A DNA stretch of 64,000 nucleotides, taken from NCBI RefSeq assembly GCF_000346465.2, contig NC_034009.1, forward strand, positions 19,115,606 through 19,179,605, written 5' to 3'. How positions within the stretch are numbered: the first letter of the stretch is position 1; each line of letters starts with the position of its first letter. Below are positions 45,947 through 57,994 of this stretch, one piece after another. The notes below the pieces were generated by a model that saw only the letters and a list, made by a program, of their open reading frames with translations, was not told the DNA's origin and made no database searches. The DNA is from Prunus persica. Its lineage: Eukaryota > Streptophyta > Magnoliopsida > Rosales > Rosaceae. The position numbers and the translations under genes are program-made.

Positions 45947-46710
45947 TTGCGCGACGAAACATAATATCGTCGCGCAAAGTGAAAGATATTATGAATGCGC
46001 GACGGATATGGTTTCGTTCGTCGCGCAATCTGGGACACAAAGTCCACCCCTCCATCCCCTTTCAACACTTAGTGAAAATTTTAACCCAATGAAATTCTAC
46101 ACTAGCGCGACGAATAAAACAAAAACGTCGCGCAATACATAGTTTATTCGTCGCGCAATCCCTCAACCCTCTGAACACTTAGCGAAAATTTCAACCGAAT
46201 CACAATCTTGAACTTGCGCGACGAATAACACGTCTTCATCGCGCAAAAGGCAATGGCCCTTCAGCTCCAGCCAAACCCTAAACCCCAAAATTTTTGCAGC
46301 CAGACGTGTTTTGCGCGACGAATACATAGTCGTCGCGCAAAGGTAATATTGCGCGAAGGTTACTTGTTTCGTCGCGCAAAAGACAGATACCTCTCCCGCT
46401 AAACCCTAAATCTCAATTTTTAGGCGCCGAGAATGTGTTTTGCGCGACGAATATAATGTTTCCGTTGCGCAATATCATCCTTTGCGCGACGCTTATTTAC
46501 TTCGTCGCGCAAAAGGCGCAGACCCTTCAATTTCCGCCTCGCCCTAAACCCTAAATCCCAAAATTTTGGCGGTGAACAAAAACTTTGCGCGACGAATAAA
46601 TTAGGGTCGTCACGCAAGATTCATTAATGCTGTTTTGCGCGACGGAATTGTCGTCGCGCAAGGTTCATTAAAACGATTTTGCGTGACGAATTATGTCCTG
46701 CGTCGCGCAA
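45946..46710. repeat. Second internal cluster of CACTA motifs
   Basis: At least ten pairs of GCGCGACGAATA ... TCGTCGCGCAA, alternating with CCTAAACCCCAAAATTTTTG-like phrases (46270, 46400, 46545). These look like a ~130-bp higher-order repeat. They lie upstream of the second gene and may act on its promoter. Confidence 0.8.
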
Positions 46711-47456
46711 ACTCAATTAAATCTGCAGAAACGACCCGAGGCCTCCTTCTTCCCCATTTCTCTGGTTTTTCCTCCTTCCCTCAGCCCTCTCTCTCCGCCG
46801 TCACCTCAGCCACCTCCGCTCGTTCCGTGGCGTCCTTGCCGTCGCCGTCGCCACCGTAGCCTCCTTGCCGTCGCCCTCGCAACCGTAGCCTCCCTGCCTT
46901 CACCACCGTAGCCACTGCCGCTTCTCTTTTCTCTGGGCCACTCCCGCGTCTGTTTTCTCTGCGCCACTGTAAGCCTCTATCGACTCTGTGTCCATTGAAG
47001 TATGTGTTAATTCAGTTTTTATTTTTGTATTTGTGTTATGATGATTTCTGTCAGTTTTGATTTTGATTTTGATTTTGTATTTGTGTTATGATTTCTGTAT
47101 GTTTGTTATGATTGATTGGCTGGATGGATATGTTACTGGTTAGCTGATGGTTGGTTAGGATTTTGTGAATTTTCGCTATAGGAAATAGGAATTAAAACCC
47201 TAGGTTTTGGCCGGTTTGAATTTGGTTGCCGTTTGAGTCTTGATCGGATTTCGCCTATTGTGCGATTTCCAGGTTTGATATGTTCGGACCGTTGGATCGA
47301 ACTGAAACTCATGTAGTTGTACGTTTGTGTTTCTAGGGTCGTTTAGGATTCGACCGATCGTTGATCGGAGTCCCGGATACTCCGAAATTCCAAACCCTAG
47401 GTCATGCTATGCTTTTAATTAATTAGTTTAAATTCTGAATGAAATTAAATGTGTAG
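46711..47456. other. Promoter and leader of the second CACTA gene
   Basis: A C-rich pyrimidine-rich stretch (46730-46970) and then T-rich DNA with an acceptor-like TGTGTAG directly before the ATG at 47457, suggesting a 5' UTR intron. No ORF of note. Confidence 0.4.
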
Positions 47457-49276
47457 ATGTCAGACTTGATTAGACGTGGTAGGACGATGACGACTGCACC
47501 GAGTTCGGATCCCCCGACTCAGTCGGCATCTGCTGCCACTGCTCCAGCTTTGATGGACCACGTGGTGGTTGGTCCCGGGGCGTCCCAGTCGCCCCAGGCG
47601 CCTGCGTCATCTGCGTCATCCGTGGCGCAGCCAGCTAGTGCTAGGCGGCGGCACCGGCCCACCGACTCCATCGACACGACATCGACCGACGGTACTGGTG
47701 CCTCGGGATCACAGCCAGGTATAACTACACTTTTGTATTGTTAATTTTATATTGAAATTTAACAATGTTTTTTTATTTAACATTAATACCTTTTTTCTTT
47801 GCAGCGAAGAAGAACACCCGAGGACCGTGTCGTCAGCTGAAGACGGCGAAGGTCACTCGGGTAACCAACAGTCGTATCAGCATCGGGTACGACGAGCGCC
47901 ATCGGGCTGCACCGACGGCGGAGTTGCATAGCTCCTTGGCCCACGACATTGGCCACGTCGTGCGAACCCATTGCCCGATGCAATGGAAGTCTTGGAGGGT
48001 CATGCCTGACGAGATCAAGGCGGAGTTCGCGGCCAGTTGTCGGTATGTACCTTACATTTTCAATATTTTTCTTTAAAATTGTGTATATTTCTATTACTTA
48101 ACGTATCTAATTAATTGATTGCAGACGAACTATAACTTGGAGGATCTCGACGAAGAGTCGTTGACGTACGTCAACAGACTCTTCGCTGAGAGGTACAAGC
48201 AGTGGAAGAGCGACTTGCACCACCATTTTCAGGCCTATGATGATCCGCAAGTCGCTCTTCATGAGGGTTGCCCGAAGGAGCTTGAGGGGCGGGAGGATAG
48301 TTGGGAGTGGCTCTGCGCTCATTTTCAAGCGCCGAATTTGCGGTATTTTTTTTAATTATATTTGTTTAATTATTACTTATTACTTATTAATGTTTATTTT
48401 ATTTTTTTATTTCATTATTATTTAATTTTTTATATTTTAACTAATATGTTTCATTTTTTGTATAACAGAATAAAGCCCAAGTGAATAAGGGTAATAGGAA
48501 GAAGAAGACCCTTCTCCACCATTCCGGCTCCAGACCCTTTTCGTATAGGATGGATGCACGGCGTCGGGTAATAATCACAAAATTTATATTTCATTTTTAA
48601 TGTCATTTTTATTAATTTATTTTTTTCATACTAATATTTTTCTTCTCTTGTTCAATTTAGGAGGGGTCCAACTTCCCAGAGATCGACGTCTTTGGTGACG
48701 TTTATGTTCGACCCGGGAATGAGTTGGCCGAGTCCCTTCATGTAAGTATTATTTAATTTTAATTCTTATGTTACGCATTCAATTTATATGCATGTTTTAA
48801 TTTATATTTTATGTTATGTTCAACAGACGACGATGGTGGAGAGGAGCCAGTTGGTTCTTCAGGAGTCCGCCTCCCAGCTTCCTCCCGAGACCCCGATCGA
48901 GTCTGTGGCTCCTCCACAGGATGCTGGATTTCAGATCTTGACGGAGACGTTGGATCAGACTCTCGGGAGGAGGCCGGGGACATATTGTCGAGGGATGGGG
49001 AATGCCCGGAGGAGGGAGCTTAGACCTCGTTCATCGGCGCAGTCAAACAGTCAGGTCACTGCTTTGACAGCACAGGTGGCCACTCTTCAGAGCCAGATGT
49101 CGGTCATTCTGCAGTCCCTCGTACAGTCCGGCATTCCAGTCCCGCATTTTGATGCGCCGACCTCCGAGCCCGTCCATCCCGCGCAGCCCCATCAGACCAC
49201 TGCCCCGGTGAATGCCCAGACCTCCGAGCCGCATACTGGCGACGACACGGTTGATTTTGATTCATTATTTGATTAG
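47457..49276 (+). CDS. Transposase_24 / TNPA-like CACTA protein, six exons
   Basis: Exons by GT-AG sites and homology: 47457-47718, 47805-48042, 48125-48342, 48469-48567, 48661-48741, 48827-49276 (stop). The order of motifs fits the plant Ptta/En-Spm Transposase_24 family: a low-complexity Ser/Ala/Pro N-terminus, KKNTRGPCRQLKTAKV, WRVMPDEIKAEF, YVNRLFAERYKQWKSDLH, KGNRKKKTLLHHSGSRPF, FPEIDVFGDVYVRPG, and a C-terminal coiled-coil-like stretch (QVTALTAQVATLQSQMSVIL). Such proteins bind subterminal repeats and help the transposase; that role is inferred. Junctions 2/3 and 3/4 are one base out of phase with the visible GT-AG sites, so either bases are missing or the splice sites differ. Confidence 0.8.
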
Positions 49277-49449
49277 TGTATTTATTTTCATCATAAACAT
49301 TTATATGTTTGTAATACATTTATCTTATTTTATAAAAAAAAATTTATTCTAATTTATTTTTATTGCAATTTCATTGTTTAATCAATAAAAAAAAAACCAA
49401 TTTTATTTAAAATAAAAAATAAAAAAAATAAAAAAAATGTAATATTATT

Positions 49450-49997
49450 TTTGCGCGACGGCAAATGTTTCGTCGCGCAAACCCACACAAAAAATAAAAA
49501 TTCAACTTTTTAATTACTTTTAATTCTTGCGCGACGAATACATGCGTCTCGCAAACAAGTTTTGCGCGACGAATGTGTTCGTCGCGCATATCGTCGGCGC
49601 GACGACAGAAATTTCGTCGCGCAAATATATGAGCGACGAAAACTTTCTCATCGCGCGAATGGTTCTGCGGCGAACATCTACGTCTCCCAAACAAGTTTTG
49701 CGCGACGAATGGTTTTTCGTCGCGCTAGTCTTGTCGTCGCGCAAATATACGTACGCCGAATACTTGTTCGTCACGCAAATTTTATGCGACGAACAGTTGT
49801 TTCGTCTCCATACCGTTGGTGCAACGATGGTTTACTCGTCGCACATGTTTGCGCGACAAATGGTTTTACCTCGTCGCGCAAAGGCTTTCTTCACGATCTT
49901 CGCGCGACGGAATATGCGCGACGAATTTTTTGTCGCGCTGAAGTTAGTGCGACTAAATGGGACTTTGCGCGACGTTTTGTTATTCGTCGCGCAAAGG
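49450..49997. repeat. Right subterminal repeats of the CACTA element
   Basis: TTTGCGCGACGAA...TTCGTCGCGCAAA pairs spaced 30-60 bases to the right terminus. ORFs across this block on both strands come from the repeat. Confidence 0.9.
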
Positions 49998-50016
49998 GTA
50001 AAATGTAGTAGTGATT

Positions 50017-50540
50017 CCTTATTTTTCATGCGTTTATTTGTGCAATAAAAAAATATGAGGTAAAATCCGTAATCAGATACTCTCAAAATTAGAAATCGAT
50101 TCAACTAGGTAGAGTAGTTGATCTGATTCCAATTCCTTATTCCCAAATTTTTAAGTTCCCCGATTCATGACTTTCCCTATTCCTTGTAAGTAAACAAGCA
50201 TATACCAACTTACCAAGGATTTACGTCATTTTTCGTCTCTCGGAGGGAGTTCCAATTGAAGATGCTTAAAATCAATTATTTGAGGGATACATTTGTAGGA
50301 TTCAATTCGCATTGTATTTCAATGATTTAAATTGACAATTTTTTTGGTATTTCTTGAAATATCATCTCTACCAAAAAAAAAAAAAAAGAATCCAAATAGG
50401 AAAATGTTTAACCATATGATTAAATTGTAGTCATTATATCAATTTTTTGAAATACCATGTTCATCTATTTATTTCATCACAAAATATCTTAATAGTTTAT
50501 GGTTTGTCTAATTTTTTATTTTTAATTTTCTCTATAGGTT
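50017..50540. other. AT-rich spacer, no gene seen
   Basis: The right flank of the CACTA insertion, with an A15 run near 50375. No feature recognised. Confidence 0.5.
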
Positions 50541-50544
50541 GATC

Positions 50545-51116
50545 TGTTGGAAATATGAGTGCTAAATTGCTATAAAATAATCAAATAAACACTACAAACA
50601 AAACAAATTTTTTCAACAGTAGTATGTAATTAAAAGAACCTTAATTGAGTCGAGGCAAGTGTTGGACACTCTGACCTTAAGACGAATTACGCCCCACACT
50701 GGTGCTTATGGTTTACTAGCGTTCGCCTCCCAGGATACAACGACTCCCCTCCTTATGAAAGAAGCACTGCAATTCACAAGGAACTTTGAACCAAATTATG
50801 CAGGAACCTCTCTTTATGAAAACTCTCTAATGCTTTCTATATGTGAAAGTCTATATGTAGAGAATTAAACTGAATGAATAAAACTGTAGGAGGATTGCTC
50901 TATTTATAGATGATGAAATACCCTTTCTAAAAAGGTATCTCAATTTGAAAAGGCAAACAATGCATTCCTTGGTCTGAAGAGTTGTCACCCTAAACAATGC
51001 ATCCCCTGGTTTGAAGAGTTGTCACCCCCCATGTGAAGATGTCTTTAACCCAATGGATTTTATTAATTTCCATTCAAATAGAAAATTAATATTAGTTAAT
51101 ATTAAATTTTTCAACA
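50545..51116 (+). mobile_element. 572-bp solo LTR, probably copia, TSD tgatc
   Basis: It begins TGTTGGAAAT and ends TTTTTCAACA, a short inverted terminus typical of copia LTRs. It is flanked by TGATC on both sides (50540-50544 and 51117-51121). A TATA-like TATTTATAG lies at 50901-50909. The 69-codon ORF at 50659 falls in the U3 and is not regarded as a gene. Confidence 0.85.
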
Positions 51117-51121
51117 TGATC

Positions 51122-51766
51122 TTTGAATGAAGACTTCAAAAATATTAGCTCATCATTGAAACATAATATGGAGTGTGTCCCATAATGTATCCATCAAAGA
51201 AGCTTATTCCGTAAAATAACTTATTTGAGAAACACTTTGTGGGGGCTACTTCTTAACATATTTCAATAATCTAAACTGTCAATTTTTCAAGTTTTCATTC
51301 ATAGGTCATCCTTGAAATTTTTTATACAAATCACAAAACAATAACGCGTGTAGTTGTGATCAAACTAATAGATGAACACGGTTTTTTTAACAAACATTAA
51401 AATGACTACCTTCTAATCAAATGGTCATAAAGTTTCCAATTTTGGTAATTTTTTGGAGGAAATGTTATATGAATCAAGACTTGAAAATTAGGTGGTTGGA
51501 TCATTGAAATACAATTTAGAGTACTTCCTCCAAGGGCGCCCCTCAAATGAAGCTCCTTAAATATGCATACATATATGTATATAATTAGTCCCTTTCTACT
51601 GAGGAATCCCTGAAGAATATCTAAAAGATAGACAATTTATATAATTGAAACACAATGCGAGTTATTCCTATAAAAGTGTCCCTCAAATAGACTTATTTAG
51701 AAAATCTTTCAACTGAAGCTTTCTTTGTATATATAATTGTAGTTCTTCTGTTTAAAATGGCACTAT
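51122..51766. other. AT-rich spacer, no gene seen
   Basis: Contains loosely similar phrases about 100-200 bases apart (for example CTTGAAA...TCATTGAAA with GTGTCCC) suggesting an old decayed repeat. Nothing is callable. Confidence 0.35.
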
Positions 51767-51776
51767 ATATAATATA

Positions 51777-51959
51777 CAGTCCCGATCTCTTGGACCACAG
51801 GAGTCCAAGAGATTTGTGGTTACTCACCGTTGGATGTAAATTCAACGGTTCACTCAATCTTGAACTCCTTTTAAGAAACTTTTTTGAACCATTAGATTAA
51901 TATCCAACGGTGAGTGACCACAATCTCTTGGACTCCTGTGGTCCAAGAGATCAGGACTG
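51777..51959. mobile_element. 183-bp foldback MITE
   Basis: Arms of about 60 bases: CAGTCCCGATCTCTTGGACC at the left pairs with the right end, whose reverse complement reads CAGTCCTGATCTCTTGGACC. The homology continues through CACTCACCGTTGGAT. Each arm also contains its own small palindrome (CTTGGACCACAGGAGTCCAAG). ATATAATATA flanks both sides (51767-51776 and 51960-51969), a 10-bp duplication suggesting a Mutator-type origin, although the sequence is AT-simple. Confidence 0.85.
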
Positions 51960-51969
51960 ATATAATATA

Positions 51970-52480
51970 TAACATATTATTGCAAAATATGCCCATATGG
52001 CTCCATTTATTTGTTCCAACTTCGATTTGGGAATTGTTTGAGCCTACATGCTCTCTACATCATTATGCTAAGAAAAATCTCGCCACTAGTCTCGAAATAA
52101 AATGTCCACTAATTTTAAATATACATATACTAAAGACATAATGGTCAAAGTATGTTTAAATTTAAATAAAATTGAAATCTCAGGATGTTCGTTACATGTG
52201 CCGTTGTCACTTTGACATTTCATTTTCAATCTCAACGACATAATTCAAATTTAAGAACCACTAGATTTAGTATTTGAATTCAATGATGAAAATACAAATC
52301 GGGTTATAATTTAGGATTTGGATCCGTGAATTTAATATGTGTGGTGCTTGTTTTAATTGTTGCAGAGCCTTCTCCCTTGTGGCAAAGCTAGGATTTCATA
52401 TGTCTAGGGGCCTCTCACAAAATATAAATAATAAAAACTTCGAACTCACAAGACATCAAAAATCATATTGTCTATATTAT
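51970..52480. other. Spacer, no gene seen
   Basis: AT-rich. No coding or repeat structure beyond chance ORFs. Confidence 0.4.
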
Positions 52481-52489
52481 CTATTCATT

Positions 52490-52990
52490 ACAATCATAAT
52501 TGCCCTTGACGAGTTTTCATATTTTGAAATCGTTGCATAATAACCTCGTCATCTATACTATTAAAAATGCCTCGTCATCTATACTATTAAAAATGTCTTT
52601 CTCAATATATGCAACCAAGTAATCATTTATCTATAAATCCCCCATTCGATTGCGTAATCGGTTCTTCACAATATTCATAGTAGAAAATACTTGCTCTACA
52701 CTTGCGGTCGCAACAGGTAGGATTAGTGCTAGTGCTAGAAGCAAGTACACTAAATGGTAGATTTGATCTTTTTCTGTCTCAACCATCTTTTGTGCAAGAT
52801 TAGTAATCCCTTCCAATTCTGTAAAGTCATTATTAGAGCTCACGTCCCAAATGTAATTCTCAAGTTGTTCTTAAGTAATTTGAGGTCATGTTCAGAAACC
52901 GCTTGAATAAAATTGGGCAAGTCGCATCAACTTTGCTTTATCAAAAGCAAAGAATGAATTACTTGGACTCAAGCAATTGAAAGACCCATC
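52490..52990 (-). pseudogene. hAT transposase C-terminus (dimerisation region), decayed
   Basis: On the minus strand, SPSNSFFAFDKAKLMRLAQF-like text (52970-52910) leads through a stop and frame change to LALALILPVATASVEQVFS and NIVKNRLRNRMGDL (52740-52635). This is the conserved hAT family C-terminal dimerisation motif found in ZMYM1-like plant proteins. A degraded tail follows, with a 26-base direct repeat at 52543-52593. The rest of the transposase is not in the window. Confidence 0.75.
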
Positions 52991-52999
52991 AATCGGTAG

Positions 53000-54290
53000 A
53001 AAAAAAAAATTGATAATATAATTAAAATTTGAGAAGAAAAAAAATTCACAAGCAACTAATTTGGTTTTGTTTCTGATTCAAGAAAAGAGAAAAAAATTTA
53101 GGTTTATTGATTTATACAAGAAAATAATATATAATTCTAATAATAATTCTAATCCTTTTGAAAATGAGTAGTGTATGATTGTAGGAAATTTGGCTGGTTA
53201 GTGGGGCCACGTGGTAATATAGTTTTGGCTGAATACTACTTTTGGCTGCTGGATATTGCTCATGTACTAAAGGACTTTTAGCTTAGAGGAACTTGGGTTG
53301 ATTACTAATACTTTATTTTTTTATAATTAAATTTTAGTGGGGGCCAATGACTGCACTGGTCCCCATGTACCTCCCCTACTTGGTAAGGTGGGCTTTTGTG
53401 AGTGTTGGGGCTAAGCCTTGGGGTGGGGTAAGAGAAAGAGGTGGGGTATCTTGAGAAGCTTTTGGTGGGAGAGGAGGTGGTGATCGCAATGAGAAAGAGA
53501 GAAAGTGTGGCTGTATGAATTAGGTGCGATTGGGATTGGAGTGGTGGTGGTGGCTGGTGAGTGGTGGCAGTACTTTCTTAATATTTTAGTTTATATGGAC
53601 AATTTTACCTTTCAGTTTTGGCAAAATTGACAAAACATTGACGGTAAGACCAATTTTATACTAAATGGAGAGTTGGATTACTAAAAAGAAAATTTTAGTT
53701 AGTGGACCAAAATGGAGCAATAATTGGGGAATCATTTCGGTCGAAAACCCTTACTAATTTTTACTTCTAATAGCATATTTGGGAAAGAAAAAAAACTTGT
53801 ATGGCATAAGAATAGCACTGTTTTGCTATTCCCAACCAACCATGTTAGATTGTAATGTACAAGTTTTTCTCCATACCCAAACATCTAAACAAATCTCAAG
53901 CGCTGCCACTATAAGTACAAAACTAATAGACAACACAATACGCAGAACATCTGATTAACATTTGCAACATGTTTTAATATTGGTTAAGATGAAACTACAT
54001 TTAAATACAATATTCAAGTGATTTGGCACGGCAATGAATTAAGGCTTGGCAATGAAATCAATTTCAGCATCAACGTATCAAACTAAACAAACAGTAGAAA
54101 CACACATCAAAACTGGTAATTGCATAGCGATGAAACATGTCTAAATAGCCATAATTGAAAAAGACTATCCACCAAACAATTGCAGCATGCAATTACAATT
54201 CATTACAACAGTATTTTCATTTCTACGATAAAAGATAAGTTTTCCAAATCTCAACTCCCAGAAACCATCTGATAAGATCAGGGTGTTCCA
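53000..54290. other. Intergenic region, no gene seen
   Basis: AT-rich, with G-rich stretches near 53400-53570 (GAGGTGGGGTATC, GTGGTGGTGGCTGG). The last part is the 3' flank of RPL38. Confidence 0.4.
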
Positions 54291-54292
54291 GT

Positions 54293-56003
<1,711 letters not shown>

Positions 56004-56085
56004 TTTGATGGCGGAGAGGCTTCTCTTTCTTCTCTTGGTAAAGGCAGATCGACAGGCACCGAGCCGCGGTTCAGTTTTCTGACCT

Positions 56086-56096
56086 GTATTTATACC
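56086..56096 (-). promoter_or_regulatory. TATA box of RPL38
   Basis: GGTATAAATAC on the minus strand, about 85 bases upstream of the start codon. A telo-box-like TAGGGTTT (56334-56341 on the minus strand), an element often found near plant ribosomal-protein genes, lies further upstream. Confidence 0.6.
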
Positions 56097-56477
56097 TCAA
56101 GCTAATGGTGCAAGAGGTTCTTCAACAGCTTAAACCCTTGAGAAAATGGCTTTTAAAGAGAGCCGTCCAATAAAATCGGACGGTGAACTTTCAATATTGT
56201 GTGTTTGTTTTAGTTTTAATCGGACGGTTGATGGTGGACTTTCAATGTCTCACTTCCGCGTTCTCTCCCTGCGATAAAACCTACAAATAAATCCAAACTC
56301 ATAAACTCATAAACACATATCAAAATCAAATCCAAACCCTATGATCTCCTTGCCTCTTGTACCCTCTCGGATTTGACGAAGAAAATTCTTTCTAATTTGG
56401 AAACTCTGTTCTTTCTAATTTCTTTTTCCTTTTATTTTGGGTCATTAAACGATGGGCCCTTTCAATGAAAATAATGT

Positions 56478-56616
56478 AATGCTAGGCTTATCATATTTTT
56501 ATACCACACTGTATACCATTTTTCTAATAGAGGTGGTGCCCACCAATATAATGGGACCTACCTTTATTAGAGAGGTGGTACATAATGTGGTATAAGAATG
56601 CGGTATGCTTAGCATT
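56478..56616. mobile_element. MITE-like inverted repeat 1 upstream of RPL38
   Basis: AATGCTAGGCTTATCATATT on the left pairs imperfectly with the right end (rc AATGCTAAGCATACCGCATT), and both arms continue with CTTATACCACA-like text and AATAGAGGTGG. No coding. Confidence 0.6.
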
Positions 56617-56680
56617 TTCCATGAAAATATTATAGGAGAATCAAATTTCACTCTTTCAAATTGTACTATGATTAATGAGT

Positions 56681-56928
56681 AAAGCTACACTTATCACATT
56701 TTTACCCCACATTTCTATGCCACATGATGTGGCATGTCCATATTATATGTCACATAAATTAAATCAATGAAGTGTATTTTAATTAAGATAATTAGAAAAA
56801 TAAATATTGAAATAAATCATAAAAGAAAAGAAAATATTAAATAATTTTAATTGATGTGGCTGTCCACCTCAGCTGCCATATAAAATGATATAAAGATGTG
56901 ATATATAAATATGGTAAGAGTAGCATTA
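56681..56928. mobile_element. MITE-like inverted repeat 2, related to the first
   Basis: AAAGCTACACTTATCACATT pairs with the rc of the right end (AATGCTACTCTTACCATATT). The middle contains GCCACATGATGTGGC, a palindrome, and a mirrored GATGTGGCTGTCC. The same ends as the neighbouring inverted repeat suggest one family. Confidence 0.55.
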
Positions 56929-57994
56929 TTCATGATTAATTAATTTATATGGGAATTTGAAGAATAAGATTTGCTTACTTCAAAATTTGTACATAATCAA
57001 GGGAGTTCTAATCTCTGCCATTCATTTGAATCTGTCCCATTAACGATTCATATTTTGGTCAGAAATGAATATTCCATTTATTGGATGAATATATTCAGAG
57101 GTAAATGGATGTCAAATACAAATAATATTTAATAGGCATTCAAATTAATACCCATAATTTGAAATTAATTATGTATACTTCTGTCTGATGTCCTGTTGAA
57201 CTTGGTGTTTCTGTCCATTGAGATTACCTAGTGTCAATATTTATTTTCACTTCTACTTCTCAAGACTTGTGAATTGTTGGCTCCTGCTGTCTTCGTGCTG
57301 CAGATGGACTACACAAAATGCATGATAAGTAAAATAACGAAAATATCAAGTGCGAAAACGGAAAAGGTTTTGGCTTCTTAAAACTGAGATGAACCTTGAA
57401 ACCCTTGAAACATCAAGTGTGAGTGAGAGGTGAACCTTTTAGGAAGGCCTGCAAGTCACAAAATAAAACGAAAATTTTGAAAGCAAGTTATAACCGTGAT
57501 AAATGCTTATAGCTTCAAAACTCAGGTTCAGCCTTGTTGCTGAAGTTATAACTCTAGTACCAAACTTTCAACATGATTCCAATCTATATAATTCAACAAC
57601 AATGAGGCTGTTTAAGTTAGGAGATGGTTAAAAAAATCAACCAGTTTACGTAGAACCAGCAATTTGATTGATGCATCCTTGCATTTCGGAAGGCCAATTT
57701 GTTTCAAAAATGACCAATGCAAGTTGCATTTCCTGCTCCAGATACCACTCAAGAACCAACAGCCACGCAATATCTTGCAACAAAAGTCTGCTTTCAAGAT
57801 CCTCACAGTGATCAAGACTGGGAAAAAAGCTCTACAAGTATTTCTTGCATGTTGCAAGCAGAAAAGGGCGAAGAAGAAAAGAAAATTGAGTTCGTATTAA
57901 ACTCCCAAACTAAAATTCAATTTGTTCTATCCACGTGTTTCCTCTTGCCTATGCTACACCAAAAATTATAGACAATAACTGAAAGAACTTCTCT
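56929..57994. other. Intergenic region, no gene seen
   Basis: AT-rich. Overlapping ORFs on both strands at 57612-57971 show no recognisable domain. I would not annotate them without transcript evidence. Confidence 0.4.

Larger units (their letters stand above)
39187..50013 (+). mobile_element. Complete CACTA (En/Spm-type) transposon, 10.8 kb, TSD att
   Basis: The left end is CACTACTACGATTTACTGTT, and the right end is the reverse complement of CACTACTACATTTTACCCTT. ATT at 39184-39186 and 50014-50016 is the 3-bp target duplication typical of CACTA elements. Both ends carry dense arrays of TTTGCGCGACGAA palindromes. Inside are two plus-strand genes in the classical order: the TNP2-type transposase (40907-44547) and a Transposase_24-type gene (47457-49276). 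A 100-N assembly gap, one probable frameshift in the first gene and two splice-phase mismatches in the second leave its activity uncertain. Confidence 0.93.

Noticed and set aside
57612..57971. Overlapping ORFs of 78-84 codons on both strands
   Set aside because: No domain, no splice context and no similarity recognised; left unannotated.
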